A DNA stretch of 64,000 bases from positions 1 to 64,000 of the forward strand of contig JACKLL010000009.1 of the NCBI GenBank assembly GCA_024235935.1, written 5' to 3'. Below are positions 51,845-60,670 of the stretch, one piece after another; within the stretch, counting starts at the first letter, position 1; each line of letters begins with the position of its first letter. The notes under the pieces were generated by a model. That model made no database searches. It saw only the letters and a program-made list of their open reading frames with translations, and was not told where the DNA came from. The position numbers and the translations under genes are program-made. The DNA comes from Rhodoferax sp. Lineage in GTDB: Bacteria; Pseudomonadota; Gammaproteobacteria; Burkholderiales; Burkholderiaceae_C.

Positions 51845-51876
51845 CGGCTTTACCGGCTTTACCGGCTTTACCGGCT
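51845..51876 (+). repeat. 9-bp tandem repeat (CGGCTTTAC), 3 copies plus a partial copy
   Basis: CGGCTTTAC is repeated three times at 51845-51871 and continues as CGGCT. It lies 54 bases after hemL in the 192-base gap before the glycine-zipper gene. Its T-rich, regular pattern stands out, but no role is known. Confidence 0.7.
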
Positions 51877-51983
51877 ATCGCACCTGCTTACGCAATTGCT
51901 TACGTTTCCTGTGCCTGGCACGGGCCGCCATGCACGTGCTGACGCGGTAGGATGCCCGCTGACACTCGCGCAGGGAGCACGCC

Positions 51984-52667
51984 ATGAAAACCATCGGTCT
52001 CGCACTTGCCGCCGCGCTCGCCAGCACACTGGCCGCCGGCCAGGAAATCGGACGCGTGCTCTCCAGTACGCCCGTCATCCAGCAATTCACCATCCCGCAA
52101 CAGGTCTGCAGCCAGGAGTCGTATTGGGTGCCCGACGAAAACCGGGGCGGCGGTGCCGCCATCGGGGCCATCGCCGGTGGCGCCATCGGCAATGCGATCG
52201 GCCATGGCGGCGGGCGCGCGGCCGCCACTGTGCTGGGAATCGTCGGTGGTGCCGTGATCGGCGACCGGCTCGAGGGCCCCGGCAGGCAGCAGGTGCAGCA
52301 GGTACGCAATTGCACGATCCAGCACCAGGTTGAAAACCGGGTCGTGCACTACGACGTGGTGTACGAATATGGCGGCAAGACCTATGCCGCGCAGTTGCCC
52401 CAGGACCCGGGACCGACCGTCCGGCTGCAGGTCACGCCGGTGGGAGCCTCGCTGCCGCCGCCCGTCACTTTTGCACCGCGGATGTACGAGGACCCGGTGA
52501 TCACCCGCAACCCGGTCTATGCGATGCCGGCGCCGGCATTCCGTGCGGCCGTGCCGGTGTTCATCACCGTGCCGATCCTCTCCTACGGCGGGCATTCGCG
52601 CCACTATCGCGGGCCGCGCGCCCAGGGCCACGGCTACCCACGCCAGCACGAACCCCGCTGGCGTTGA
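51984..52667 (+). CDS. Glycine-zipper 2TM-domain envelope protein
   Basis: 227 residues. A short signal (IGLALAAALASTLAAG) is followed by a glycine-zipper pair: GGGAAIGAIAGGAIGNAIGHGGG and AATVLGIVGGAVIGDRLEG (residues 55-95), the usual membrane-inserting 2TM domain. The rest, with NCTIQHQVENRVVHYDVVYEYGGKTY, matches periplasmic proteins of the SlyB/YMGG-like type. The C terminus is His/Arg/Gly-rich (HSRHYRGPRAQGHGYPRQHEP). It is likely attached to the outer or inner membrane; role unknown. Convergent with purH, 45 bases apart. Confidence 0.8.
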   Translation: MKTIGLALAAALASTLAAGQEIGRVLSSTPVIQQFTIPQQVCSQESYWVPDENRGGGAAIGAIAGGAIGNAIGHGGGRAAATVLGIVGGAVIGDRLEGPGRQQVQQVRNCTIQHQVENRVVHYDVVYEYGGKTYAAQLPQDPGPTVRLQVTPVGASLPPPVTFAPRMYEDPVITRNPVYAMPAPAFRAAVPVFITVPILSYGGHSRHYRGPRAQGHGYPRQHEPRWR

Positions 52668-52712
52668 CGCCGGTGGCGCGCGCAGCGCCTGCCGGCCGGG
52701 CGCGGCAATCGG

Positions 52713-54305
52713 TCAGTGGCGGAAGTGGCGCACGCCGGTCAGCACCATGGCGACGCCGCGCTCGTCGGCGGCTGCAATCACTTCGTCGTCGCGCATGCTG
52801 CCGCCCGGCTGGATGACACAGCTGGCGCCGGCGTCGACGACGACATCCAGACCATCGCGGAACGGGAAGAAGGCATCGCTGGCCACCACGCTGTCCTTGA
52901 GGCTCAGTCCGGCATGCTGCGCCTTGATGCTGGCGATGCGGGCCGAGTCGACACGGCTCATCTGGCCGGCGCCAACGCCCAGCGTCATGCCGTCCGCGCA
53001 GAACACGATGGCATTGGACTTGACGTACTTGGCCACGGTCCATGCGAACAGCATGTCCTGCAGCTGCGCCGGCGTGGGCTGTTTGCGCGTGACGACCTTG
53101 AGGTCTTCCAGGCGCAGCACATGGTTGTCGGCGCTCTGCAGCAGGATGCCGGAGCCGATGCGTTTCATGTCGACGGCATTGCGCCCCTGCTCCCAGTCGC
53201 TGGCGCCGCCTGGCGGCAAGGCAATGCGCAGGACCCGCACGTTCGGCTTGCCGCGCAGCACTGCCAGGGCCTCGTCGGAGAACGCGGGTGCGATCAGCAC
53301 TTCGACAAACTGCTTGGTCACCGCCTCGGCCACCGGCCCATCGACAGGCGCATTGAACGCGATGATGCCGCCGAAAGCCGACGTCGGATCGGTCTGGAAC
53401 GCCTTCGCGTAGGCTTGCAGCGCCCCGGCGCCGACCGCGACGCCGCACGGGTTCGCGTGCTTGACGATGACGCAGGCGTTCTGCTCGAAACTCTTGACAG
53501 CCTCCCAGGCCGCGTCGGCGTCGGCGATGTTGTTGTAGCTCAGCTCCTTGCCCTGCAACTGCTCCGCGCTGACCAGCGAGCCCGGGGCCGGATGCAGGTC
53601 GCGGTAATACGCGGCCTGCTGGTGCGGGTTCTCGCCGTAGCGCAGGTCCTGCAGCTTCACGAAGCGGCCGTTGGTCTGGCCGGGAAACACGGCGTGGCTG
53701 CCGTCGGGCTGGATCCGTGACAGGTAGTCGCTGATGGCGCCGTCGTACTGGCTGATGCGGTTGAAGGCCGCCACCGACAACGCGAACTTCGTCGCATCGC
53801 TCACCTTGCCGTTTTGCCGGAGCTCTTCGAGCACGCCGGCGTACTGGGAGGCATCGGTCAGAACGGCCACGTCCTTCCAGTTCTTGGCGGCGCTGCGCAC
53901 CATCGCCGGCCCGCCGATGTCGATGTTCTCGATCGCGTCTTCCAGCGTGCAACCCGGCTTGGCCACCGTGGCCTCGAACGGGTACAGGTTCACGACCAGG
54001 ATGTCGATCGTGGCAATGCCATGGTCGCTCAGGGCCTTCATGTGCTGGGGCACGTCACGCCGCGCCAGCAGACCGCCATGCACCACCGGATGCAGCGTCT
54101 TGACACGGCCGTCGAGCATTTCCGGAAACCCGGTCACATCGGCCACCTCGCTCACCGGAACGCCCTTGGACGCCAGCAGGCTCGCCGTGCCGCCGGTCGA
54201 CAGCAGGCCTATGCCCAGGGCATGCAATGCGGCGGCAAATTCGACGATGCCGGTCTTGTCGGAAACGGATATCAGGGCGTTGGTCACGGTCGGTCTTTCG
54301 TTCAT
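52713..54305 (-). CDS. purH: Bifunctional AICAR formyltransferase/IMP cyclohydrolase
   Basis: 530 residues, ATG at 54305, overlapping the fis stop by four bases. The N-terminal MGS-like cyclohydrolase domain has ALISVSDKTGIVEFAAAL, LLSTGGTASLL, DGRVKTLHPVVHGGLLARR and ENIDIGGPAMVRSAAKN; the C-terminal transformylase has DLRYGENPHQQAAYY, VKHANPCGVAVG, TSAFGGIIAFN and SDAFFPFRDGLD. It catalyses the last two steps of purine synthesis. The dusB-fis-purH arrangement is conserved in betaproteobacteria. Confidence 0.96.
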   Translation of the reverse strand: MNERPTVTNALISVSDKTGIVEFAAALHALGIGLLSTGGTASLLASKGVPVSEVADVTGFPEMLDGRVKTLHPVVHGGLLARRDVPQHMKALSDHGIATIDILVVNLYPFEATVAKPGCTLEDAIENIDIGGPAMVRSAAKNWKDVAVLTDASQYAGVLEELRQNGKVSDATKFALSVAAFNRISQYDGAISDYLSRIQPDGSHAVFPGQTNGRFVKLQDLRYGENPHQQAAYYRDLHPAPGSLVSAEQLQGKELSYNNIADADAAWEAVKSFEQNACVIVKHANPCGVAVGAGALQAYAKAFQTDPTSAFGGIIAFNAPVDGPVAEAVTKQFVEVLIAPAFSDEALAVLRGKPNVRVLRIALPPGGASDWEQGRNAVDMKRIGSGILLQSADNHVLRLEDLKVVTRKQPTPAQLQDMLFAWTVAKYVKSNAIVFCADGMTLGVGAGQMSRVDSARIASIKAQHAGLSLKDSVVASDAFFPFRDGLDVVVDAGASCVIQPGGSMRDDEVIAAADERGVAMVLTGVRHFRH

Positions 54306-54538
54306 TTGAGCAGCTTGTGTTCCAGCAGCTTCTTGCGCAGGGTGTTGCGATTCAATCCCAGCCACTGCGCGGCCCGGGACTGGTTGTTGTCGGCTTGCTG
54401 CATGACGACTTCGAGCAGGGGTTTTTCCACCACCCGCACCATCATGTCGTACATGCCATCCGGTTCGGTGCCGTGCAGGTCGCGGAAATAACCATCCAGG
54501 CTGGCGCGAACGCACTCTTCGATGTGTTTCTTGCTCAT
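54302..54538 (-). CDS. fis: Fis family nucleoid-associated DNA-binding protein
   Basis: 78 residues, shorter than enteric Fis (98) as usual in Burkholderiales. The C-terminal helix-turn-helix is PLLEVVMQQADNNQSRAAQWLGLNRNTLRKKLLEHKLL (residues 40-77). The N-terminal recombination-stimulating arm is short. It is coupled to dusB and purH by 4-base overlaps on both sides, indicating one transcript. Confidence 0.92.
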   Translation of the reverse strand: MSKKHIEECVRASLDGYFRDLHGTEPDGMYDMMVRVVEKPLLEVVMQQADNNQSRAAQWLGLNRNTLRKKLLEHKLLK

Positions 54539-55581
54539 GGTGTCTCCAGGGACATGGCTGCGAGCGGCACGTCGTCCGCCGCAGGCCGGGGCAGCCGGTC
54601 CATGACCGTGCCCAGGCTGTCGAAATAGTCGGCCACGGCGCGCGTCTGCGACTGCGTGTCCGCAAGGCGATTCATGGCGCTGCGGAACGCCTCGCCACCC
54701 GGCAAGGACCGGACATACCAGCCGATGTGCTTGCGCGCGCTCAGCACGCCGATATGTTCGCCGTACAGGTCATAGTGGTCCTCCAGGTGCGCCAGCAGCA
54801 AGCGCCTTACCTCGCCCACCAGGGGCGGCGCCAGTTCAGTGCCGGTCTCCAGAAAATGGGCCATCTCGCGGAAGATCCAGGGCTGGCCCTGGGCCGCGCG
54901 GCCGACCATGACTGCATCCGCTCCGGTGAGGGCCAGCACGTCGCGCGCCTTGGCAGGGGTGGTGATGTCCCCATTGGCCACCACCGGAATGTGTACCGCG
55001 TTCTTGACGGCGGTCACGGTTTCGTACTCGGCCGCGCCGCGGTACCCCTGTTCGCGCGTGCGGCCATGGATGACCAGCATCTGCACGCCCGCACGCTCGG
55101 CGTCGCGGGCAATGCGCACCGCGTTGCGCTCGGTGTCGCACCAGCCGGTGCGCATCTTCAGTGTCACCGGCACATTGTGTGGCGTACATGCACCCACGAC
55201 GGCCTCGACGATGGACAGGGCCAGGGCCTCGTCCTGCATCAAGGCCGAGCCTGCCCACTTGTTGCAGACCTTCTTGGCCGGACAACCCATGTTGATGTCG
55301 ATGATCTGGGCACCGCGGTCCACGTTGTAGGCGGCGGCATCGGCCATCATCTGCGGCTCGGTACCGGCGATCTGCACCGCAATCGGACCCGGCTCGCCAT
55401 CATGGTTGGCGCGCCGTGACGTCTTCAGCGACTGCCACAGGTCGCGCCGGGACGTGACCATCTCGCTCACCGCATGGCCGGCACCGAGCTGCCGGCACAG
55501 CTGGCGGAACGGCCGATCCGTCACGCCCGCCATTGGGGCGACCATGAAACGGTTGGCGAGAGCGTACTGGCCGATCTGCAT
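54535..55581 (-). CDS. dusB: tRNA-dihydrouridine synthase B
   Basis: 348 residues from the ATG at 55581; in-frame sequence further upstream is unlike the family. A FMN TIM-barrel: NRFMVAPMAGVTDRPFRQLC, VQIAGTEPQMMADAA, IDINMGCPAKKVCNKWAGSALM with the catalytic Cys, VTLKMRTGWCD, LVIHGRTREQGYRG, IPVVANGDITTP and AVMVGRAAQGQPWIF. It reduces uridines in the tRNA D-loop. First gene of dusB-fis-purH; dusB-fis coupling is also seen in enterics. Confidence 0.95.
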   Translation of the reverse strand: MQIGQYALANRFMVAPMAGVTDRPFRQLCRQLGAGHAVSEMVTSRRDLWQSLKTSRRANHDGEPGPIAVQIAGTEPQMMADAAAYNVDRGAQIIDINMGCPAKKVCNKWAGSALMQDEALALSIVEAVVGACTPHNVPVTLKMRTGWCDTERNAVRIARDAERAGVQMLVIHGRTREQGYRGAAEYETVTAVKNAVHIPVVANGDITTPAKARDVLALTGADAVMVGRAAQGQPWIFREMAHFLETGTELAPPLVGEVRRLLLAHLEDHYDLYGEHIGVLSARKHIGWYVRSLPGGEAFRSAMNRLADTQSQTRAVADYFDSLGTVMDRLPRPAADDVPLAAMSLETP

Positions 55582-55750
55582 GCGTTCGGTGAATGTGTGG
55601 ACAGGAAACGAGGGTGCTGAAAAAAGCGGCGGCGTTTTGGCGCGGGGACTGATTCTAACTGCCCAAAATTTCAGCAATTGAAATGAAACAGGAGAAAGTC
55701 CGGTTGCGGCAAGTCTGTGGAGGGCCACCACCTCCCTATACTGCAGGCCA

Positions 55751-56230
55751 ATGCCCACCTGGATGGAACCCCTCGTCACGCTGCTCGCGCTGCCCCAGGT
55801 CGGCCTCAGCACGATCCTGGTGATTTCGTTTGTCTCCGCCACGCTGCTGCCGATGGGGTCGGAGCCCGCGGTCTTCGCACTGGTCAAGATCAATCCCGCC
55901 ATGTTCTGGCCAGCCATCCTGGTGGCCACCGCCGGCAACACGCTGGGCGGCGCACTGACCTGGCTGATGGGCTTTGGCACCCACCAGGTGGTGGACAAGT
56001 ACGGCCATTCCGCATCCCATGTGCGCGCGCTGCGCTGGCTCGAGCGGCTGGGGCCGAAGGCCTGTCTGCTGGCCTGGCTGCCCCTGGTCGGCGACCCCTT
56101 GTGTGCGGTTGCCGGCTGGTTGCGCATGCCGTTCTGGCCCTGCCTGCTGTACATGACGATCGGCAAATTCCTGCGCTATCTGGTCATGACAGCGTCCCTT
56201 CTGTGGGTGTTTCCCGGCGCCGCGCCATGA
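55751..56230 (+). CDS. YqaA/DedA-like inner membrane protein
   Basis: 159 residues with about four to five membrane spans. Starts QVGLSTILVISFVSATLLPMGSEPAVFALVKINP, then NTLGGALTWLMGFGTH and LAWLPLVGDPLCAVAGWLRMPFWPCLLYM: the SNARE-associated/YqaA family, distant from DedA lipid scramblases, with the conserved Gly-Asp-x-x-x-x-x-Ala-Gly motif near residue 113. It may act in membrane lipid balance, but function is unknown. Divergent from dusB and followed by the LysR gene. Confidence 0.83.
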   Translation: MPTWMEPLVTLLALPQVGLSTILVISFVSATLLPMGSEPAVFALVKINPAMFWPAILVATAGNTLGGALTWLMGFGTHQVVDKYGHSASHVRALRWLERLGPKACLLAWLPLVGDPLCAVAGWLRMPFWPCLLYMTIGKFLRYLVMTASLLWVFPGAAP

Positions 56231-56299
56231 AGTCCGAGTCGCCTGCTGGCGGCTGCCGCGCCCCGGTTCGCCGGCGCGGCGCACCCGCATAATTCGCCC

Positions 56300-57301
56300 A
56301 TGGAAACCAAATGGCTCGAAGACTTCGTCAGCCTGGCTGAGACCCGCAGTTTCAGCCGCTCGGCACAGTTGCGCCATGTCACCCAGCCCGCGTTTTCACG
56401 CCGCATCCAGTCGCTGGAAGCCTGGGCCGGAACCGACCTGGTCGACCGAAGCTCCTATCCGACCCGGCTGACGCCGGCCGGCGAGACCTTGTACGACCAG
56501 TCGCTGGAAATGCTGCAGGCGCTGCAGAGCACTCGCGCGATGCTGCGCAGCCACCGTTCGAGCGCCCAGGACCTGATCGAATTTGCGGTGCCGCATACGC
56601 TGGCTTTCACCTTCTTTCCCGCCTGGGTGTCGGATCTGCGTGAACGTTTCGGGCCGATCAAGAGCCGCCTGATCGCGCTCAACGTGCATGACGCCGTGAT
56701 GCGCCTGGTCGAGGGCAGCTGCGACCTGCTGATCGCCTACCACCACAGCGCCCATCCGTTCCAGCTCGACCCGCAGCGCTTCGAGATGGTCAACCTGGGA
56801 CAGGAAGTCATCGCACCATATTCCAGGCCCCTGGCCGACGGCACGCCCCAGTTCGTGTTGCCCGGTCGCGCCGCCCATCCGCTGCCGTACCTGGGCTATG
56901 CGCCCGGCGCCTACCTGGGCCAGATGGTCGACCTGATCCTCAAGCAGTCGCCGGCACCGATCCATTTCGACCGCGTCTACGAAACCGACATGGCCGAAGG
57001 CCTCAAGGCCATGGCCGTCGAAGGCCATGGTGTCGCCTTCCTGCCATACAGTGCCGTCAAGAAGGAGTTGCGCAACCGGCGCCTGGTCAGCGCCTTGCCC
57101 CCCGACATGGCCAGCCTGCAGCTGACGATGGAGGTCCGTGCCTACCGCGAACGGCCGAATCCATCGGAAGGGCACCGCAACCCCACCGCCAATGGCAAGC
57201 CGGTTGCCACCACCCATGGCAAAACCAAGACTGGAAACGGCCGCGCCAACAACCAGGCCTTGTGGGACTACCTGGTGGCCGCCTCTGCCGACAATCCCTG
57301 A
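56300..57301 (+). CDS. HypT-like LysR family transcriptional regulator
   Basis: 333 residues. The HTH runs from TKWLEDFVSLAETRSFSRSAQLRHVTQPAFSRRIQSLEAW, close to HypT/YjiE (ETKWLYDFLTLE...) which responds to hypochlorite in E. coli. The effector domain has VPHTLAFTFFPAWVSDLRERFGPI and DVLxxY-like LLIAYHHSAHPFQLDP. Between residues about 284 and 315 an extra low-complexity, basic and Gly/Thr/Asn-rich segment interrupts the C terminus before NQALWDYLVAAS. It probably senses oxidative or chlorine stress; targets are not visible here. pyrC follows after 26 bases but is unlikely to be its target. Confidence 0.82.
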   Translation: METKWLEDFVSLAETRSFSRSAQLRHVTQPAFSRRIQSLEAWAGTDLVDRSSYPTRLTPAGETLYDQSLEMLQALQSTRAMLRSHRSSAQDLIEFAVPHTLAFTFFPAWVSDLRERFGPIKSRLIALNVHDAVMRLVEGSCDLLIAYHHSAHPFQLDPQRFEMVNLGQEVIAPYSRPLADGTPQFVLPGRAAHPLPYLGYAPGAYLGQMVDLILKQSPAPIHFDRVYETDMAEGLKAMAVEGHGVAFLPYSAVKKELRNRRLVSALPPDMASLQLTMEVRAYRERPNPSEGHRNPTANGKPVATTHGKTKTGNGRANNQALWDYLVAASADNP

Positions 57302-57327
57302 ACCGACCCCGAACCCCCTACTTCCGC

Positions 57328-58401
57328 ATGCATCCGACAGACGCCACCACCACATTGACCCTGACCCGCCCGGACGACTGGCACCTGCATGTGCGCGACG
57401 GCGACGTGCTGGGCACGGTCGTCCCCCACACGGCGGCGCAGTTTGCCCGCGCCATCATCATGCCCAACCTCAAGCCGCCGGTGACGACGGTGGAGCAGGC
57501 ACAGGCCTACGCCGGACGTATCCGGGCGGTACTGCCACCGGGCAGCGACTTCACACCCTTGATGACGCTGTACCTGACCGACCGACTCGACCCTGCGGAG
57601 ATCCGGCGTGCCGGCGCCACACGCGCCGCAACGCACCAGGCGCCGATCGTGGCCGCCAAGCTGTATCCCGCCGGCGCAACCACCAACAGCGACGCCGGCG
57701 TCACCGACATCCGGCGCATCTACCCGGTACTCGAAGCCATGCAGCGCGAAGGTCTGCTGCTGCTGGTGCATGGCGAGGTCACCTCACCGGACATCGACCT
57801 GTTCGACCGGGAGGCGGTCTTCATCGAGGAGCAACTGATTCCGCTGCGACGCGACTTTCCGGAGCTGCGCATCGTGATGGAACACATCACGACACGCGAA
57901 GCCGCCCACTATGTGCGCGATGCCGGCCCGCATACCGCTGCCACCATCACCGCCCACCACCTGCTGTTCAACCGCAACGCGATCTTCACCGGCGGCATAC
58001 GGCCGCACTACTACTGCCTGCCGGTGCTCAAGCGCGAAACCCATCGGCTGGCACTGGTCGAAGCCGCCACCAGCGGCAACCCGCGGTTCTTCCTGGGAAC
58101 CGACAGCGCGCCGCATCCTGCCCACCTGAAGGAGCACGCCAGCGGATGCGCCGGCTGCTACACCGCCCATGCCGCGCTTGAGATGTATGCCCAGGCCTTC
58201 GACGCGGCAGGTGCCCTGGACAAGCTTGAGGGCTTTGCCAGTTTCCACGGTGCCGATTTCTATGGCCTGCCGCGCAACAGCGGCACCCGCACCTTGCAGC
58301 GCATGGACTGGCAGACACCTACGCAGTTTCCCTTCGGTGCCGCGGAACTCAAACCGCTGCAGGGCGGCGAAACGCTGCCCTGGAAACTCCTGCCTGCGTG
58401 A
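57328..58401 (+). CDS. pyrC: Dihydroorotase (class II, catalytic)
   Basis: 357 residues from the ATG at 57328. The metal site is complete: His19 and His21 (DDWHLHVRDGD), carboxylated Lys111 (IVAAKLYPAGATTNSD), His ligands in LLVHGEV and IVMEHITT, and Asp in FFLGTDSAPH. It closes N-carbamoyl-aspartate to dihydroorotate. This supplies the activity missing from the PyrC' protein encoded at 35017. The next gene starts inside its stop (GTGA). Confidence 0.95.
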   Translation: MHPTDATTTLTLTRPDDWHLHVRDGDVLGTVVPHTAAQFARAIIMPNLKPPVTTVEQAQAYAGRIRAVLPPGSDFTPLMTLYLTDRLDPAEIRRAGATRAATHQAPIVAAKLYPAGATTNSDAGVTDIRRIYPVLEAMQREGLLLLVHGEVTSPDIDLFDREAVFIEEQLIPLRRDFPELRIVMEHITTREAAHYVRDAGPHTAATITAHHLLFNRNAIFTGGIRPHYYCLPVLKRETHRLALVEAATSGNPRFFLGTDSAPHPAHLKEHASGCAGCYTAHAALEMYAQAFDAAGALDKLEGFASFHGADFYGLPRNSGTRTLQRMDWQTPTQFPFGAAELKPLQGGETLPWKLLPA

Positions 58402-59210
58402 GCGAAGCGGCCGACCGGCCCGTCCTGGCGCCGCGTAATGGCGCCGGCAGCAGTAGCAGCAGCCTGCCGGACATCGACTGGGAGCAGGCCTGGCTCGCCC
58501 CGCTGCGCGAGACCGGCAAGACCGTTGCCCAATCCTGCGCGCAAGGCCTGCCGCTGTGGGAGGCCCTCAACCGTGCCGGGCCGGCGCCGGTGCAGTTCGT
58601 GCCGCAGTCCGAACTTCCCGCCGGCACCGCCTACGAAGCCTTCATCGCACAGACCGGCCGGGTCCCGACCCGCGAGGGCCTGCACGACTTCTTCAACGGC
58701 CTGTGCTGGATGCGGTATCCGGCCACCAAACGGCGGCTGAACCAGCTGCAATCGGCCCAGATCGCCACCGATGGCGTGCGTCCGGTGCGGGGTCCTGTGC
58801 GCGACGCATTGACCGTGTTCGATGAAAACGCGGCCTTTCTCAGCGCCCCCGACGCGCTGTGGGATGCACTTGCGGCCAAGCAGTGGCACGACCTGTTCGG
58901 CCGCCTGCGGCCACTGTGGCAGCAAGCGCAGTTGCTGCTGTTCGGACACGCCCTGCTGGAGAAACTGCAGCAGCCCCGCAAGTCCATGACGGCCCACGTG
59001 TACCGGATCGGGTGCCCGGTGCGATCCATCCCCGACATCGACAGCTGGGTCGCCGGCGACCTGCGCAGCGAGCACCTGGCACGCAAGCCGTTCGCCCACC
59101 TGCCCGTCCTTGGCGTTCCCGCCTGGTGGCCGGGCAACGCATCGCCCGACTTCTACAATGACCCGGCGGTCTTCCGGCCACCGCGCGCGCCGGAAAAACC
59201 CCTGCAATAA
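58398..59210 (+). CDS. DUF3025 domain protein
   Basis: 270 residues; the start is GTG at 58398, overlapping the pyrC stop by four bases. DUF3025 family marks: PLWEALNRAGPAPVQFVPQSELPAGTAYEAFIAQTGRVPTR, LHDFFNGLCWMRYPATKRRLNQLQ, LTVFDENAAFL, LLFGHALLEKLQQPRKSMTAH and FYNDPAVFRP. Function unknown; the family often accompanies pyrC in betaproteobacteria. No signal peptide or membrane segments. Confidence 0.88.
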   Translation: MSEAADRPVLAPRNGAGSSSSSLPDIDWEQAWLAPLRETGKTVAQSCAQGLPLWEALNRAGPAPVQFVPQSELPAGTAYEAFIAQTGRVPTREGLHDFFNGLCWMRYPATKRRLNQLQSAQIATDGVRPVRGPVRDALTVFDENAAFLSAPDALWDALAAKQWHDLFGRLRPLWQQAQLLLFGHALLEKLQQPRKSMTAHVYRIGCPVRSIPDIDSWVAGDLRSEHLARKPFAHLPVLGVPAWWPGNASPDFYNDPAVFRPPRAPEKPLQ

Positions 59211-59311
59211 CCGCAGCTGCCGTGGGCATTGGCACCATGAGGGCTTGATTTCAGCGCCTTTGCCCCTACCATTCCTGCCATCGGTCGATCGACCCAAACT
59301 TGAACGCATCC

Positions 59312-60190
59312 ATGAAGAGAATCCTGCTTTTTGTCATGACCAACCTGGCCGTGGTCGTCGTGCTGGGCATTGTGGCCAATCTGCTCGGTGTCAACCGCTA
59401 TCTGACCGCCAACGGCCTGAACCTCGGCGCCCTGCTCGGCTTTGCGCTGATCATGGGCTTTGGCGGCGCGATCATCTCGCTGCTGATCAGCAAGCCGGTG
59501 GCCAAGTGGAGCGCCGGCGTGCGGGTCATCAACCAACCCCAGAATGCGGATGAGGCCTGGATCGTCCAGACGGTGCAGAAGTTTGCCGACAAGGCCGGCA
59601 TCGGCATGCCCGAGGTCGGCATCTTCGACGGCGCACCCAACGCGTTTGCGACCGGTGCCTTCAAGAACTCGGCGCTGGTGGCAGTGTCGACCGGCCTGCT
59701 GCAGGGCATGACGCGCGAAGAAGTCGAGGCCGTGATCGGGCACGAGGTCGCCCACATCTCCAATGGAGACATGGTCACGATGACGCTGATCCAAGGTGTC
59801 ATGAACACCTTTGTCGTGTTCCTGAGCCGGGTGATCGGGTACGCGGTCGACAGCTTCCTCAACCGCGGCAACGATCGCCAGTCCGGGCCGGGCATCGGCT
59901 ACTGGGTCACCACCATCGTGCTGGACATCGTGCTCGGCTTCGTCGCTGCCATCATCGTGGCCTGGTTCTCGCGCCAGCGCGAGTTCCGCGCCGACGCCGG
60001 CGCCGCGCAACTGATGGGCCGCCGCCAGCCGATGATGAACGCACTGGCCCGCCTGGGCGGCATGACCCCCGGCGAACTGCCCAAGAGCGTAGCCGCCATG
60101 GGCATTGCCGGCGGCATCGGCAAGCTGTTCTCGACCCATCCGCCGATCGAAGAACGCATCGCCGCCTTGCAGAACAACCCGATCGCCTGA
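59312..60190 (+). CDS. htpX: Membrane protease HtpX
   Basis: 292 residues from the ATG at 59312; an ATG at 59300 would add four residues. Two N-terminal spans (about 4-24 and 38-59), the zinc protease motif His144-Glu145-x-x-His148 (VIGHEVAHIS), two further spans (near 153-176 and 192-215), then the third-ligand region REFRADAGAAQLMG and the C-terminal STHPPIEERIAALQ. It degrades misfolded inner-membrane proteins. A terminator at 60239-60280 ends the gene. Confidence 0.94.
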   Translation: MKRILLFVMTNLAVVVVLGIVANLLGVNRYLTANGLNLGALLGFALIMGFGGAIISLLISKPVAKWSAGVRVINQPQNADEAWIVQTVQKFADKAGIGMPEVGIFDGAPNAFATGAFKNSALVAVSTGLLQGMTREEVEAVIGHEVAHISNGDMVTMTLIQGVMNTFVVFLSRVIGYAVDSFLNRGNDRQSGPGIGYWVTTIVLDIVLGFVAAIIVAWFSRQREFRADAGAAQLMGRRQPMMNALARLGGMTPGELPKSVAAMGIAGGIGKLFSTHPPIEERIAALQNNPIA

Positions 60191-60238
60191 TCGCACTTCG
60201 TTTGTCGACCGCGGTGCTTGCCGCGGACGGAACATCCG

Positions 60239-60280
60239 ACAGCCGCCGGGCAGATTTGCCAAGCGGCTGTTTCGCTTTTT
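60239..60280 (+). terminator. Rho-independent terminator after htpX
   Basis: An 8-bp stem ACAGCCGC/GCGGCTGT (60239-60246 with 60263-60270) with an inner GGCA-GATT-TGCC hairpin in the loop is followed by TTCGCTTTTT. It lies 48 bases after the htpX stop. Confidence 0.75.
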
Positions 60281-60350
60281 GCGGCAGGCGGATATCGCAG
60301 GGCTACGGGTGTGCCGAGGGACTGGCTGGTGTCGCTAGGGCCGCGGGTGT

Positions 60351-60611
60351 GCCGGGAGGCAGGGGTGAACGGCTCCGCGAATGTCCTCCGCCATGGGCTT
60401 CGCCCATGTCTCCCCCTTTATTTCGCTGCGCCGCTCACCCCTGCCTCCCGGCAAGTAGCGCCGCTGGCCCGCGGAGCAATAAGCCCTGCCACCGTGCTAC
60501 GTGCTACGTGCTTGACCCATCCCGCCAAACACGGGGCCCGATCAGGTGGGTGGGGCACTCTGTGCAGCGAAATAAAGGAGGAGGCCGAAGGCCGGGGGAC
60601 ATTCGCGGAGC
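60351..60611. repeat. Intergenic palindromic repeat: two inverted copies of a 48-58 bp unit
   Basis: The gap 60191-60670 (480 bases between htpX and the FAD oxidoreductase gene) holds the htpX terminator and this element, and no supported gene. Copy 1 (60372-60429, plus) and copy 2 (60611-60564, minus) share the ends GCTCCGCGAATGTCC (15/15) and CCTTTATTTCGCTGC (15/15). Each has a central hairpin: CATGGGC-TTC-GCCCATG (60392-60408) in copy 1 and GGCC-TTC-GGCC in copy 2. A further inverted pair, GCCGGGAGGCAGGGGTGAACGG (21/22 paired), spans 60351-60372 and 60431-60452. A 7-bp tandem (GTGCTAC) lies at 60494-60507 between the copies. It looks like a REP/MITE-type intergenic repeat. Confidence 0.7.
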
Positions 60612-60670
60612 AGAGTGCCACGCCCGCCTGATCGCGCACACACGCTCCTGCCCGATACAAGCCGACCGAC

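Noticed and set aside
60191..60670. Possible small gene in the 480-base gap
   Set aside because: Open frames there coincide with the inverted repeat and have no ribosome-binding site or recognisable protein features.
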